NCBI RefSeq assembly: GCF_003977615.1
Contig: NZ_RYZR01000005.1
Span: 715,773 to 779,772, forward strand
Direction of reading: 5' to 3'
DNA length: 64,000 bases
From: Dyella dinghuensis
GTDB taxonomy: Bacteria; Pseudomonadota; Gammaproteobacteria; Xanthomonadales; Rhodanobacteraceae
Made by a program: the position numbers and the translations under genes. The notes under the pieces were generated by a model. The model ran no database searches. It was not told the origin of the DNA and saw nothing but the letters and a program-made list of their open reading frames with translations. Of this stretch, positions 25,390 to 33,740 are shown in pieces; positions within the stretch are counted from its first letter, which is position 1, and every line of letters begins with the position of its first letter.

Positions 25390-26595
25390 TTAAAGCGCCG
25401 TGATGCGATACATCACAATGCCATGTGCCGGCAGGTTGGCCTTGATGGAGCCGTTGCCTTTCGTCTGCGAGTGCTTCCAAAGATCCCGCATGCGATAGCT
25501 CGCAGCGTTCTTCAAACCTATCTCGCTGGCATCGACGCTGACGTCGCGTGCAGCATCGGTTTCGTTGAACACTGCTACGGCTTCACTGCCATCCTTGAGC
25601 GGTTTGACAATCACGTGTATGCCGTCGGTATCGCGCACTTGTTTGCCTTGCACACCCAGCGGATCCTGATCCACCGCAATAACTTCCTTGTTGAGCAAAA
25701 TCTGTAGCGCATCGGGCTTGATCGTGCGCAAGTCGGTGCCGATCAGCAGCGGCGCGGCCATGATCGACCACAGGCTGAAGTGACTGCGGTATTCGCTGAT
25801 GCTCATGCCGCCATTGCCCACTTCGAGCATGTCCGGATCGTTCCAGTGGCCCGGGCTGGCATAGCCGTCAAGCACCACGTTCTGCTTGAAGATCTTCAGC
25901 ATGGAAGCATATTCGTCGCGAATGTCGTCGGTGGTACGCCAGGAGTTGGCATCGACCGGCGGCTTGCCTGCCCATAGCCACGGCTTGTTCTGACCCCATT
26001 CGCAAACGCTGTAGAAGATATGCCGGCCGCTTCCACGCAACGCCTCGGCCATGGCCGTATAGCGCTGCTGTGCATCGATCTTCTGGTTATTGCAGTTGTC
26101 GTACTTCAGATAGTCCACACCCCACGATGCAAACGTCGCGGCATCCTGCTTCTCGTGGCCGAGGCCGCCGGGAAAGCCGCGGTTTTCCTGTAACGGCTCG
26201 CAGGTGGATGTCCCCGCACTGGAGTACAGGCCGAACATGAGACCGTGTTGGTGGATGTAATCGGCCAACGCCTTCATGCCACTGGGAAAGCGTTTGGGAT
26301 TGGCTTGCAACTGGCCGTTCTTGTCGCGCTGCCAATTGGCCCAGCAGTCATCGACGTTGACGTAGCGATAGCCGGCGTCGCGCAACCCTAAACTGATGAA
26401 CTTGTCGGCGATGCCACGGATCATTGCCTCGTTGAATTCGTCACGGCAGTGTGTGGAATTCCAGTTGTTGAAACCCATCTGCGGCAATGTCGGCGTTGCC
26501 TGGTCCGCGCGAACGGGCGAGGCAGTGGCCGAGATGGCAAGAACGATTGCGAAAGGCGCCGCGGCGCGCAGCACATGTGCAAGAGAACGGTTCAT
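25390..26595 (-). CDS. Alpha-galactosidase, glycoside hydrolase family 27
   Basis: A 401-residue exported enzyme (signal peptide ending near SPVRA). It is a GH27 TIM barrel: PQMGFNNWNSTHC near the mature N-terminus, NVDDCWANWQRDKNG, the nucleophile Asp in YLKYDNCN, the acid/base Asp in GHWNDPDMLEVGNGG, then an antiparallel beta C-domain from about residue 305. It removes alpha-1,6-linked galactose from raffinose-type sugars or galactomannan side chains by a retaining mechanism. Periplasmic location is predicted. GGAG lies 9 bases ahead of ATG 26595. It is co-directional with the GH35 gene upstream. Confidence 0.95.
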   Translation of the reverse strand: MNRSLAHVLRAAAPFAIVLAISATASPVRADQATPTLPQMGFNNWNSTHCRDEFNEAMIRGIADKFISLGLRDAGYRYVNVDDCWANWQRDKNGQLQANPKRFPSGMKALADYIHQHGLMFGLYSSAGTSTCEPLQENRGFPGGLGHEKQDAATFASWGVDYLKYDNCNNQKIDAQQRYTAMAEALRGSGRHIFYSVCEWGQNKPWLWAGKPPVDANSWRTTDDIRDEYASMLKIFKQNVVLDGYASPGHWNDPDMLEVGNGGMSISEYRSHFSLWSIMAAPLLIGTDLRTIKPDALQILLNKEVIAVDQDPLGVQGKQVRDTDGIHVIVKPLKDGSEAVAVFNETDAARDVSVDASEIGLKNAASYRMRDLWKHSQTKGNGSIKANLPAHGIVMYRITAL

Positions 26596-26668
26596 CGATT
26601 TTTCTCCACTAGCGTAAAACGAGATCGGGTAGGTATCGGAGTGGGCTGCGCCAATCGTCAGCGATGCT

Positions 26669-28513
26669 TCAAGGCGCCGGCACGGTGGTCGTGCCCAGCA
26701 CGGGATGCTTCAACGTATTCAGCACGGGTCGGCCTTCGACCAGCAAGTCCAGCACAACCAGCTGATTGCCGTGCGGCTTCAGCCACGCTCCTGGTACGTA
26801 CAAGGTTCGCTGTGGACCGATGCGCCAAGTGCGGCCCAGCGGATGCCCGTTGAGCCAGACAAAACCTTTGCCCAGGCCAGCTGTGTCAAGGAATGTGTCC
26901 GCCGCTGCACTGCCCGAGACCGGTGCGTCGAACGTACCGCGATAGAAACAAGGTGCGTGCTGGCAAGTCACCCGAGCGTAATGCAGGGAATCGCTGTCGT
27001 TGAATGGCAACGAATAGATTTGCCAATCCATCAACGGCTGGCCTTGCAGCGTGACACCGCCCAAGATGCCTTTGCGCTCGGTAATCATCTGCTGACCGAA
27101 GTTGATGCGGCCGTCGTTTTGCACCAGCAGATCCAGCGTATCGCCCTTCGCCAGCTTCAGCGTCAGCCGGTCCTGCTTCAACCGGCGGTCGAGTATGCCG
27201 ACACGCTTACCGTCAACGTAAACCTGCGCATAGTCGTGCAATCCGTCGATGCGCAGTTCGCCCGCAAAATCGGCGGTGACTTGTTTGCGATAAAGGATGT
27301 CGCCGTACGCCTGCCCCAGCGCTTCCATGGTCTGCAGTTCGTGCGAGGCCGTCGGCGTCGGTAGTTCATCCCACAGCGACACCGACTCATCCAACTTGAT
27401 GCCGCGGATAGCCTGCGTCGCTGGCGTCGCCGGCACCGGCGGTGGCGTTACGCCGGTCGCCTTCATGATCACGTTGCGCAGCGCGTTGTACTTCGGCGTG
27501 GGTCTTCCGCTTTCGTCGAGCGGGCTGTCGTAGTCGTAGCTGTTCACGTCCGGCTGATAGCTGTCGTCATCCCAATTGGCGCCGTTCATCCAGCCAAACG
27601 ACGTGCCGCCATGGAACATGTAGAAATTTACCGAATAGCCTTGCTGCAGTATCCACGCCAGTTCGGTAGCGACCTTCTCGGCGCCGATCACATGATGAGG
27701 CGCGCCCCAGTGATCGAACCAGCCCACCCAATATTCGCCCGCCATATAGGGACCGCCCGGCTGCCACGTGTGCAGCTGCGCGAATTTTTCGTGCGCGTGG
27801 CCAACGCCGAAGTTGATCACCTTGAGCAGGTCCGGCAAAGAACCCGGCTGCTCGGCACTGTCGGAGGTATAGAACAAAGAAGTGTTGAAACCGCTGTCGA
27901 TCAGATCCTGACGAATCTGTTCCAGATACGCGTCATCATGACCAAAACTGCCGTACTCGTTTTCGACCTGCACGGCGATGATGTTGCCGCCGCGGCTGTA
28001 CTGCAACGGTGCAAGTTCCTGACCGAGGCGCTGCAACCAACGTTGGGCCGGCTGCATGAACTTTGGATCTGTGCTGCGCACCTGCGTGTCCTTGTCTTTC
28101 AACAGCCACGCCGGCAGGCCACCGAATTCCCATTCCGAGCAGACGTAAGGGCCGGGACGAAGAATCACATAGAGACCTTCTTGCTGCGCCTCGCGGATGA
28201 ACTCGGCGACATCATTCTGTCCGCTGAAATCGTAATGACCGGGCTCCGCCTCATGCGCATTCCAGAACACGTAGGTGGTGATGGTGTTCAAACCCATCGC
28301 CTTGGCCATTTTCAAGCGCGCGCGCCAATACTCGCGGGGGATGCGCGGGTAGTGCATTTCGCCAGAGATGATGCGGAAAGGCTTGCCATCGAACGTGAAA
28401 TGACCCTGCTCGATGGTAAGGCCGCGCGCCGTGGCGGTCGTCGCGGCAGAAACGTTGCTGGCCAATAAAACACCAAGTCCAACGCCCATCGAAATACTTT
28501 TCAATACATTCAT
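26669..28513 (-). CDS. Beta-galactosidase, glycoside hydrolase family 35
   Basis: A 614-residue exported protein with a signal peptide (MNVLKSISMGVGLGVLLASN, cleavage near VSA-A). The GH35 catalytic domain has HYPRIPREYWRARL, the acid/base Glu in AVQVENEYGSFG and the nucleophile Glu in YMAGEYWVGWFDHWG. C-terminal beta-jelly-roll domains carry a GKGFVWLNGHPLGRTW motif. It would release terminal beta-linked galactose, for example from galactan side chains, in the periplasm. The start ATG 28513 has GAGGGG 6 bases upstream; the open frame extends to 28570 but lacks signal-peptide character. Together with the GH27 enzyme it covers both anomeric linkages. Confidence 0.95.
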   Translation of the reverse strand: MNVLKSISMGVGLGVLLASNVSAATTATARGLTIEQGHFTFDGKPFRIISGEMHYPRIPREYWRARLKMAKAMGLNTITTYVFWNAHEAEPGHYDFSGQNDVAEFIREAQQEGLYVILRPGPYVCSEWEFGGLPAWLLKDKDTQVRSTDPKFMQPAQRWLQRLGQELAPLQYSRGGNIIAVQVENEYGSFGHDDAYLEQIRQDLIDSGFNTSLFYTSDSAEQPGSLPDLLKVINFGVGHAHEKFAQLHTWQPGGPYMAGEYWVGWFDHWGAPHHVIGAEKVATELAWILQQGYSVNFYMFHGGTSFGWMNGANWDDDSYQPDVNSYDYDSPLDESGRPTPKYNALRNVIMKATGVTPPPVPATPATQAIRGIKLDESVSLWDELPTPTASHELQTMEALGQAYGDILYRKQVTADFAGELRIDGLHDYAQVYVDGKRVGILDRRLKQDRLTLKLAKGDTLDLLVQNDGRINFGQQMITERKGILGGVTLQGQPLMDWQIYSLPFNDSDSLHYARVTCQHAPCFYRGTFDAPVSGSAAADTFLDTAGLGKGFVWLNGHPLGRTWRIGPQRTLYVPGAWLKPHGNQLVVLDLLVEGRPVLNTLKHPVLGTTTVPAP

Positions 28514-28598
28514 CGAAACCCCTCGCCTTGAACTACCGACGTGTCTTCTTTTGGCCAACACGTCACTCAACCTGCCAGAAACCTACCGGAGTCGTTAC

Positions 28599-28610
28599 AT
28601 GGACGTCCAT
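28599..28610. promoter_or_regulatory. 12-bp palindrome upstream of the GH35 gene
   Basis: ATGGACGTCCAT lies in the 140-base gap between the TonB receptor and the GH35 gene. It shares the GGACGTCC core with the site at 15446. Candidate LacI-type operator; not demonstrated. Confidence 0.35.
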
Positions 28611-28653
28611 TCCAAAGTCATGCGTGGAACCGATCGCCATGCCACGACATGCT

Positions 28654-31536
28654 TCAGAAGGTGCCGCGAACACCGACGGTATACACAGTGCCATCCGCCT
28701 CGGCATAGAGGAACCGATTCGGATAAACGGAGTAGTCGTAAAGATGCGACTGGGTCAAATTGGTGCCGGTAACGAACAGCGAAAGATGGTTGTTGACTTT
28801 GTAGCTTGCGCTCAAGTCCAGCTCGCCGTACGAGGTGCGGTTCTCAGGCTGAGCCCCCGACCCGTAAGCAATGCTCTCCAGATATTTTCCGCGCCAGTTG
28901 TAGGCGAGACGTACCTGCCAGGGTCCTTTTTCATAATAACCGCTGAGGTTGGCCGAATCGCCGATGCCCGGCACGGCAAATTTACCGGAGGTGCTGATCG
29001 TGCCTGGACTTAGCGTCGCGCTGCTATTGACGTGGGTATAGTTGAAAGCCATGCCCAGACCGTCAAAAGGCGCAGGCAGTAGGTGCGCAAACTGATAGTT
29101 GAAAGTCAGTTCCTCACCGTAAATATTCGCCGAGTTCAAATTGATCGGCTCGCTCAAAGACCACGTTTGACCGAGGAACTCCACCGGCGTACTTACAATC
29201 GTGCTGAAGTTGCTGACCTTCTTGTAAAAACCTTCAAAGGCAAGATAGCTGACGTCGTTGATGTACCACTCCATGCCTGTGTCATAGTTTCTCGACGTGT
29301 AAGGCTGAAGTTCGGGGTTACCCTGGCTGATCGTCAGCGATTCGGGTCGTGTGCCGAAGCTCTGGTTGTAGTACAGATTACTCAGCTCAGGCGGCGTCAG
29401 CGTTTTGGAGAGTGCAAAACGGTAAATCAGGTTGTCGGTCAGATTGAGCTTGAAATTAAGTGCCGGTAACCATTTATGGTATCCACCCGTTGCTTCCTGC
29501 GGCTGCAGCGGTCCGTACGTAACCTGACCTGCACTGCTATCGGTTGGACTGATGTAGTAACTGGTGGGCTCCTGAAAGATAGCCTGAGACTCCGAGTCTA
29601 CGTGCAAATAGCGCACACCGACGTCGAGAGTCCACGACTTGTCCCACAACGTGCCGTCAAAAACCGCCTTGGCGAAGGCTGCCTTGTTGTTTTCCTCCAC
29701 CTCGTTGAAGCTCCCGGGATCGGGTTGCGGCCCAAAGCTGTGGTACTGAGCCAATGCGGCGAGCAGCGCGGTGCGTTTGGCGGGCGTCAATTGATTGTAG
29801 GCTGCCGGTGTGGTCAACCAATTGATATACGCAAGCGCGTTGTATTGAATCCATTGCCTTGGCAATCCGGGTTGCGAAACGCCGTTGATCGGAGCTGGAG
29901 GGGTGTAGATGTAAGCGCCGACAACGCTGGCCGGCACGGACACGGCGTAGCCGCAGTACGCATTGCAGAGAATGCCATCCGGTGTGGTCAGGTCCACCGA
30001 CTTGTTGTATTCGCGATTTTCCTGGATGCCGAATTCGAGGTTGGACAAGAGGCCGCTATCAAAACTCTTGTTGAGATTCAGCTGATACTCGGTGATGCCT
30101 TCCGTAACGTTGTTCGACTGACCGCCCGCGTTGCAGCAGTGCGCATACAGGTCGTTGAGGTTGGTGGTGGAGATGATATTGGTATAGCTCGGCGGTTCGT
30201 TGTCGCCATTGTTGGTCCAGGTCGGATTGACGCCGACGTTGCGTGCACCGATCACGGTGAAGAAACCGTCCGCGCTTTCCTTGTTCCAGGCTTTGGAGTT
30301 GGATACGTCCAATGTGAGTACGGTCGACGGATCGAAATCAAAAGCCACGTTCAATCCGTTCTGATTCATTATTTCGTTGCTTGGGTTGTAGGCAACGACA
30401 TAGTCGTTCGACATGACACCGGTGTTCTTTCGCACATAGCTCAGCACGGTATTGTTGGCATCGGTGGTGAGCGACTGGAAATCACCGCTGTTTCCGTATT
30501 CGCCAAATTCATGTTCCAACGGGTCGATGCGATAGCCCGCGTACAGGGTGTCGAACTTGAACGTCAGGCGGTCGATCGGGTGCCAGTCGATCGCGCCGGT
30601 GAAGCTCTTGCGCGTGCGCTCTTCGACCACGACATTGTTGGCCAGCGTTTCAGGTATGGCGACGTTCGTGTACTTGGGGTTGTTCAAACCGGAAAGCTGC
30701 GAAATATTCTGGTTGACGTACCAGGAGTTTGCCTGCGTATTGATCTGGGTATCGTCGCGCTTGTAGTACTGCACGGACGCCAGCCAGCCGAAGGTGTGAT
30801 CCGAATTGGTCCAACCGGTCAGGCCTGATACCTTTGGCGTGGTCTTGCCGGACCAGCTGCCGGTCAGGTTGCTATTGACCCCTGCGGCAGTGCCCGTTGC
30901 GTGGAACCCGCTAAAGTCCAGCGGTCGCGCCGTTTGAATATCCACGACGCCACCGATGTCGACCTCGGGAATATCGGCCGACGACGTTTTGTTCACCTGG
31001 GCGACGCTGATGATGTCTGAGGGAAGCACATCGAAATCGAAAGCGCGCGAACCGGACGCGGTGGCCATCTGGCGGCCGTTGATAGTCACCGCCACGAAAT
31101 CGGGGCCAAAGCCGCGGATCGCGATCTGATCGGATTCACCGCCGCTTCGATCCACTGACACGCCGGGCACGCGCTGCAACGCATCGGCGACATTGGGGTC
31201 GGGAAATTTCCCGGCCTCTTCCGCGGAAATCGAATCGACGGTATTGACCGAATTTTGTTTGATCGATTGAGCACGGCGGATCGCGTCGAGCTGGCCGCTG
31301 ACGGTCACCACGCTCAAGTCAGTCACTTTCTTGTCGCTGGCTTTTTTCTTGTCATCCGCTGTGCCAGTGCCTCCAGCAGCACTGCTCTGGGCCGACGGCG
31401 CAGATGCAGGTGTGCCGGTAGCCGATGCGGGCGTATTTGTTTGTGCGTGCGCTTGTGTGCCGTAACCGATCACACACGCACCCGTCATTATCGCCAGCGC
31501 CTGACACACCGAAAACGTCAATTTGGTTCGTTGCAT
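28654..31536 (-). CDS. TonB-dependent receptor, Xanthomonas/Caulobacter carbohydrate type
   Basis: A 960-residue outer-membrane transporter. It has a signal peptide (cleavage after AHA), an unusual Ala/Ser/Thr/Pro-rich spacer (residues about 33-60), then the TonB box region and the plug domain: FPDPNVADALQRVPGVSVDR, IAIRGFGPDFVAVTINGR and VDIQTARPLDF are the pattern of the TIGR01782 group. The barrel follows, ending with YTVGVRGTF, whose final aromatic residue is recognised by the BAM machinery. Ligand is inferred from the next genes: galactosides too large for porins. AAGGGG lies 8 bases before ATG 31536. It heads the galactoside locus. Confidence 0.93.
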   Translation of the reverse strand: MQRTKLTFSVCQALAIMTGACVIGYGTQAHAQTNTPASATGTPASAPSAQSSAAGGTGTADDKKKASDKKVTDLSVVTVSGQLDAIRRAQSIKQNSVNTVDSISAEEAGKFPDPNVADALQRVPGVSVDRSGGESDQIAIRGFGPDFVAVTINGRQMATASGSRAFDFDVLPSDIISVAQVNKTSSADIPEVDIGGVVDIQTARPLDFSGFHATGTAAGVNSNLTGSWSGKTTPKVSGLTGWTNSDHTFGWLASVQYYKRDDTQINTQANSWYVNQNISQLSGLNNPKYTNVAIPETLANNVVVEERTRKSFTGAIDWHPIDRLTFKFDTLYAGYRIDPLEHEFGEYGNSGDFQSLTTDANNTVLSYVRKNTGVMSNDYVVAYNPSNEIMNQNGLNVAFDFDPSTVLTLDVSNSKAWNKESADGFFTVIGARNVGVNPTWTNNGDNEPPSYTNIISTTNLNDLYAHCCNAGGQSNNVTEGITEYQLNLNKSFDSGLLSNLEFGIQENREYNKSVDLTTPDGILCNAYCGYAVSVPASVVGAYIYTPPAPINGVSQPGLPRQWIQYNALAYINWLTTPAAYNQLTPAKRTALLAALAQYHSFGPQPDPGSFNEVEENNKAAFAKAVFDGTLWDKSWTLDVGVRYLHVDSESQAIFQEPTSYYISPTDSSAGQVTYGPLQPQEATGGYHKWLPALNFKLNLTDNLIYRFALSKTLTPPELSNLYYNQSFGTRPESLTISQGNPELQPYTSRNYDTGMEWYINDVSYLAFEGFYKKVSNFSTIVSTPVEFLGQTWSLSEPINLNSANIYGEELTFNYQFAHLLPAPFDGLGMAFNYTHVNSSATLSPGTISTSGKFAVPGIGDSANLSGYYEKGPWQVRLAYNWRGKYLESIAYGSGAQPENRTSYGELDLSASYKVNNHLSLFVTGTNLTQSHLYDYSVYPNRFLYAEADGTVYTVGVRGTF

Positions 31537-32033
31537 GGATTGCCCCTTAAATTACGTAAACATGTACGCAACGGCGGACATGACCTCACGTCCCCGCCAA
31601 GCCGGTCTGCTCTGCTTGATGCCGCACTACCCCGTTGGCCACGTCACCCGAGCGCCGCCCCCGCTCGTTGGCGATTCGTGAGCCATGTCGTAAAGCAACC
31701 CATTGGATCGGCCGGATTGCCGGGACAATCGCTTCGGATTGTCTGTCGCCGCTGCCTGCGCGTCTCCAATAGTATTATTTTAGGATAATAATATTCCCGT
31801 AACGGGCGACAAGCTGCAGCGCAACATTCCGGTGACGGCGACATGGCCTATCGGGCTGCGCAGAAAGAATGCTGGCGTTGGATCAACACGCGGATGGCAC
31901 GCAGGAGCGGGCATGCTCAGCGATACCAAAAGGTCGCCCTGATTTTTCACATGCGACTCGCCACCGTACCGGTTTCGAAGGTACCTATTAAGACTCTCGA
32001 TCTTTTTGAAGATGCTTTCGCGCGCGCAAGAAA
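31537..32033. other. Intergenic region upstream of the TonB receptor
   Basis: A non-coding gap of about 500 bases before the dps terminator. It holds the AT-rich dyad at 31774-31794 and a TTACGTAA palindrome at 31552-31559, and presumably the receptor promoter. Open frames seen here show no protein-like character. Confidence 0.6.
31774..31794. promoter_or_regulatory. AT-rich dyad upstream of the TonB receptor
   Basis: TATTATT-TTAGGAT-AATAATA, a perfect 7-bp inverted repeat with a 7-base spacer. Its left flank contains TAGTATTA (31771-31778), the same eight bases found in the DgoR-like site at the dgoK promoter (reverse strand), so the two may share a regulator. Confidence 0.4.
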
Positions 32034-32067
32034 AATGAAGGGGTGCACGGATGTGCACCCCTTCATT
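32034..32067 (-). terminator. Rho-independent terminator of dps
   Basis: A 15-bp perfect stem (AATGAAGGGGTGCAC with loop GGAT). On the minus strand it is followed by TTTTTCTTG and lies 26 bases after the dps stop. Confidence 0.9.
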
Positions 32068-32092
32068 CGTTCCTTTTGCGCGGATAGATTCG

Positions 32093-32611
32093 CTACGCGA
32101 TCGTCTCCGCGAGAAACCACGCCCTGCCCTCGGCTTCGTCGATCCAGTTCTCGATAAGGCTGGCCGATGCTACGTCTCCGTGGGTATCGCATAGCGCGTG
32201 TGCGTCTCTCAATTGGACAGCGAGCTGCTGATTGTCTTCCAGCAGCTCGACCAGCATGTCACGCGGCGCCACATATTCGCTGTCGTTGTCGGCGGTACGT
32301 TGCAGCCTGACGGCATGCGCCATCGAACGCAACGTCGTCCCACCGAGCTTGCGTACCCGTTCCGCGATGAGATCCGTTGCCGCGAAAATCTGCGCACTTT
32401 GTTCATCCAGCAGCAGGTGATAGTCGCGAAAATGCGGCCCGGTCATGTGCCAATGAAAGTTCTTCGCTTTGAAAAACAGCGCGAACATATCGGCCAATAA
32501 GAGGTTCAGGCTGATCGATATTTCGGAAACCGCCATCGCGCTTATGCCGCTCGGCACCGTAGTCGCCGCGACAGTCTGGCTGTGCGCCTTGGTCAAGGAC
32601 ATGTCCATCAT
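32093..32611 (-). CDS. dps: Dps family DNA-binding ferritin-like protein
   Basis: A 172-residue four-helix Dps protein that forms dodecamers, stores iron using H2O2 and protects DNA. The inter-subunit ferroxidase ligands lie in KNFHWHMTGPHFRDYHLLLD (His, His, Asp) and in the following DEQSAQIFAATDLIAER (Glu). The helix around NWIDEAEGRAWFLAETIA closes the fold. The N-terminal tail (MMDMSLTKAHSQTVAATTVP) has few Lys/Arg, so DNA binding by the tail may be weak. A second ATG directly follows the first (32608). A strong terminator ends the gene; it is monocistronic. Confidence 0.93.
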   Translation of the reverse strand: MMDMSLTKAHSQTVAATTVPSGISAMAVSEISISLNLLLADMFALFFKAKNFHWHMTGPHFRDYHLLLDEQSAQIFAATDLIAERVRKLGGTTLRSMAHAVRLQRTADNDSEYVAPRDMLVELLEDNQQLAVQLRDAHALCDTHGDVASASLIENWIDEAEGRAWFLAETIA

Positions 32612-32976
32612 GCACCTCCATGGGTTTTATTGACGGCGAGGCGGATTACCGTCGCTGCGACGCCGGGTCTGTATGCGGAGTCGGTCTTCGTGCAGCTGTC
32701 GAGATGGGGAGATTTGGATTTGTCGTTCATGCCAGCGCTCTCAATGAATGCGTGGCGCCGTCTTATGTCCGGCGCACACTTGCCCGTCCAAGCAAGATCG
32801 CGTGCACCTACGGCAGCGTCTCGCTCGGCATTTGGATGTCTATCGCAGTGAACTCACTCTAATCCGGGCTACAGATCACTGGAATTTCATTGTTTCAATG
32901 CCGTTGATAGCCCGCGTCTATGTAGACGACGCACACTTACCCAATCAGGTGAGATCGTTTGCCAAAACGTATGACG
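32612..32976. other. Intergenic region upstream of dps
   Basis: A 365-base gap between dps and the end of the HD-domain gene. It has no supported gene and no strong hairpin; the dps promoter must lie here, but no clear OxyR- or sigma-S-type signal could be assigned. Confidence 0.5.
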
Positions 32977-33618
32977 TCAAGCCGCCCAGGCCGAACCGCG
33001 AATTACGCTGCAAAAGTTCCCGCGATGAAAATGCGGGTCTTTATCCGCAAGCACGTCGGCCTTGACGTTGCCGAACGTGGTTTCGGGTTTGTGCTTGATG
33101 CCGTTGTAAAACGTCTGGATGATGTCTTCTTTGAACTGGTTGCCACGCGGATGTGCTTGCACAACGGCATCTCGCTCGGCATCGCTGTATTGGTCATACG
33201 CCATGCCAAGCACGTCCATTTCTACGCCCGCCGTAACCAGTGCAATCAACGGATGCATATGCTTGGGAATACCTGGCGTAGTGTGCAGCGCAATGGCTGT
33301 CCACACGGTGTCGATGTCCTGCTGATGGATGCCATGTTTCTTGAGGAAGTCTCGCGCGACATTGGCGCCGTCCACCTCGAAACGCTCATCGGCGCTGCTG
33401 TATTTCTGCGTCAGCCCCATGTCGTGGAACATGGCGCCGCAGTAAAGCAATTCCGGATCGAACTTCAATCCGCGATGCTTGCCGGCCAACGCACCGAAGT
33501 AATACACGCGACTGGAATGATGGAACAGCAATGGAGAAACAGTATCGCGAACCACATCGGTGATTTCACGAGCGAGCTGGCTGTCGGGAACAGCAATGCC
33601 ATTGATAGTGAGGGACAT
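32977..33618 (-). CDS. HD-domain phosphohydrolase-like protein (cyanamide hydratase-type)
   Basis: A 213-residue metal-dependent HD protein. Ligands are His in LLFHHSSRVYYFGALAGK, the His-Asp pair in GAMFHDMGLTQKY, the Asp in DIDTVWTAIALHTTPGI and downstream His/Asp residues. This spacing, with H-x-S-x-R-V-Y at the first His, resembles the cyanamide hydratase (Ddi2-like)/HD-domain group rather than nucleotide phosphohydrolases. ATG 33618 follows GGAGA. It is divergent from the GlxA-type regulator with a symmetric site between them, so it is probably regulated by it. Substrate is unknown. Confidence 0.8.
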   Translation of the reverse strand: MSLTINGIAVPDSQLAREITDVVRDTVSPLLFHHSSRVYYFGALAGKHRGLKFDPELLYCGAMFHDMGLTQKYSSADERFEVDGANVARDFLKKHGIHQQDIDTVWTAIALHTTPGIPKHMHPLIALVTAGVEMDVLGMAYDQYSDAERDAVVQAHPRGNQFKEDIIQTFYNGIKHKPETTFGNVKADVLADKDPHFHRGNFCSVIRGSAWAA

Positions 33619-33677
33619 GGGGGATCTCCATAGGCTGGGGACATCAATTCTCCCGGTCTTGATTTCTGTCCTCAATA

Positions 33678-33690
33678 GACGTAATACGTC
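33678..33690. promoter_or_regulatory. Candidate operator between the HD gene and the GlxA-type regulator
   Basis: GACGTAATACGTC is a perfect 5-3-5 inverted repeat in the 122-base divergent spacer, 60 bases from the HD gene start and 51 bases from the regulator start. Symmetry suggests a dimeric regulator; no binding evidence. Confidence 0.5.
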
Positions 33691-33740
33691 ATATACTGCC
33701 ATTTCGCGCGTCATGCGGACGCACGGGAAACTCATCTCTC

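Noticed and set aside
29476..30828. A 450-codon open frame antisense to the TonB-dependent receptor
   Set aside because: Shadow of the receptor barrel; no motif, no start signal.
31843..32157. A 104-codon plus-strand frame between the TonB receptor and dps
   Set aside because: It runs through the dps terminator hairpin and into the antisense of dps, and its product has no coherent composition.
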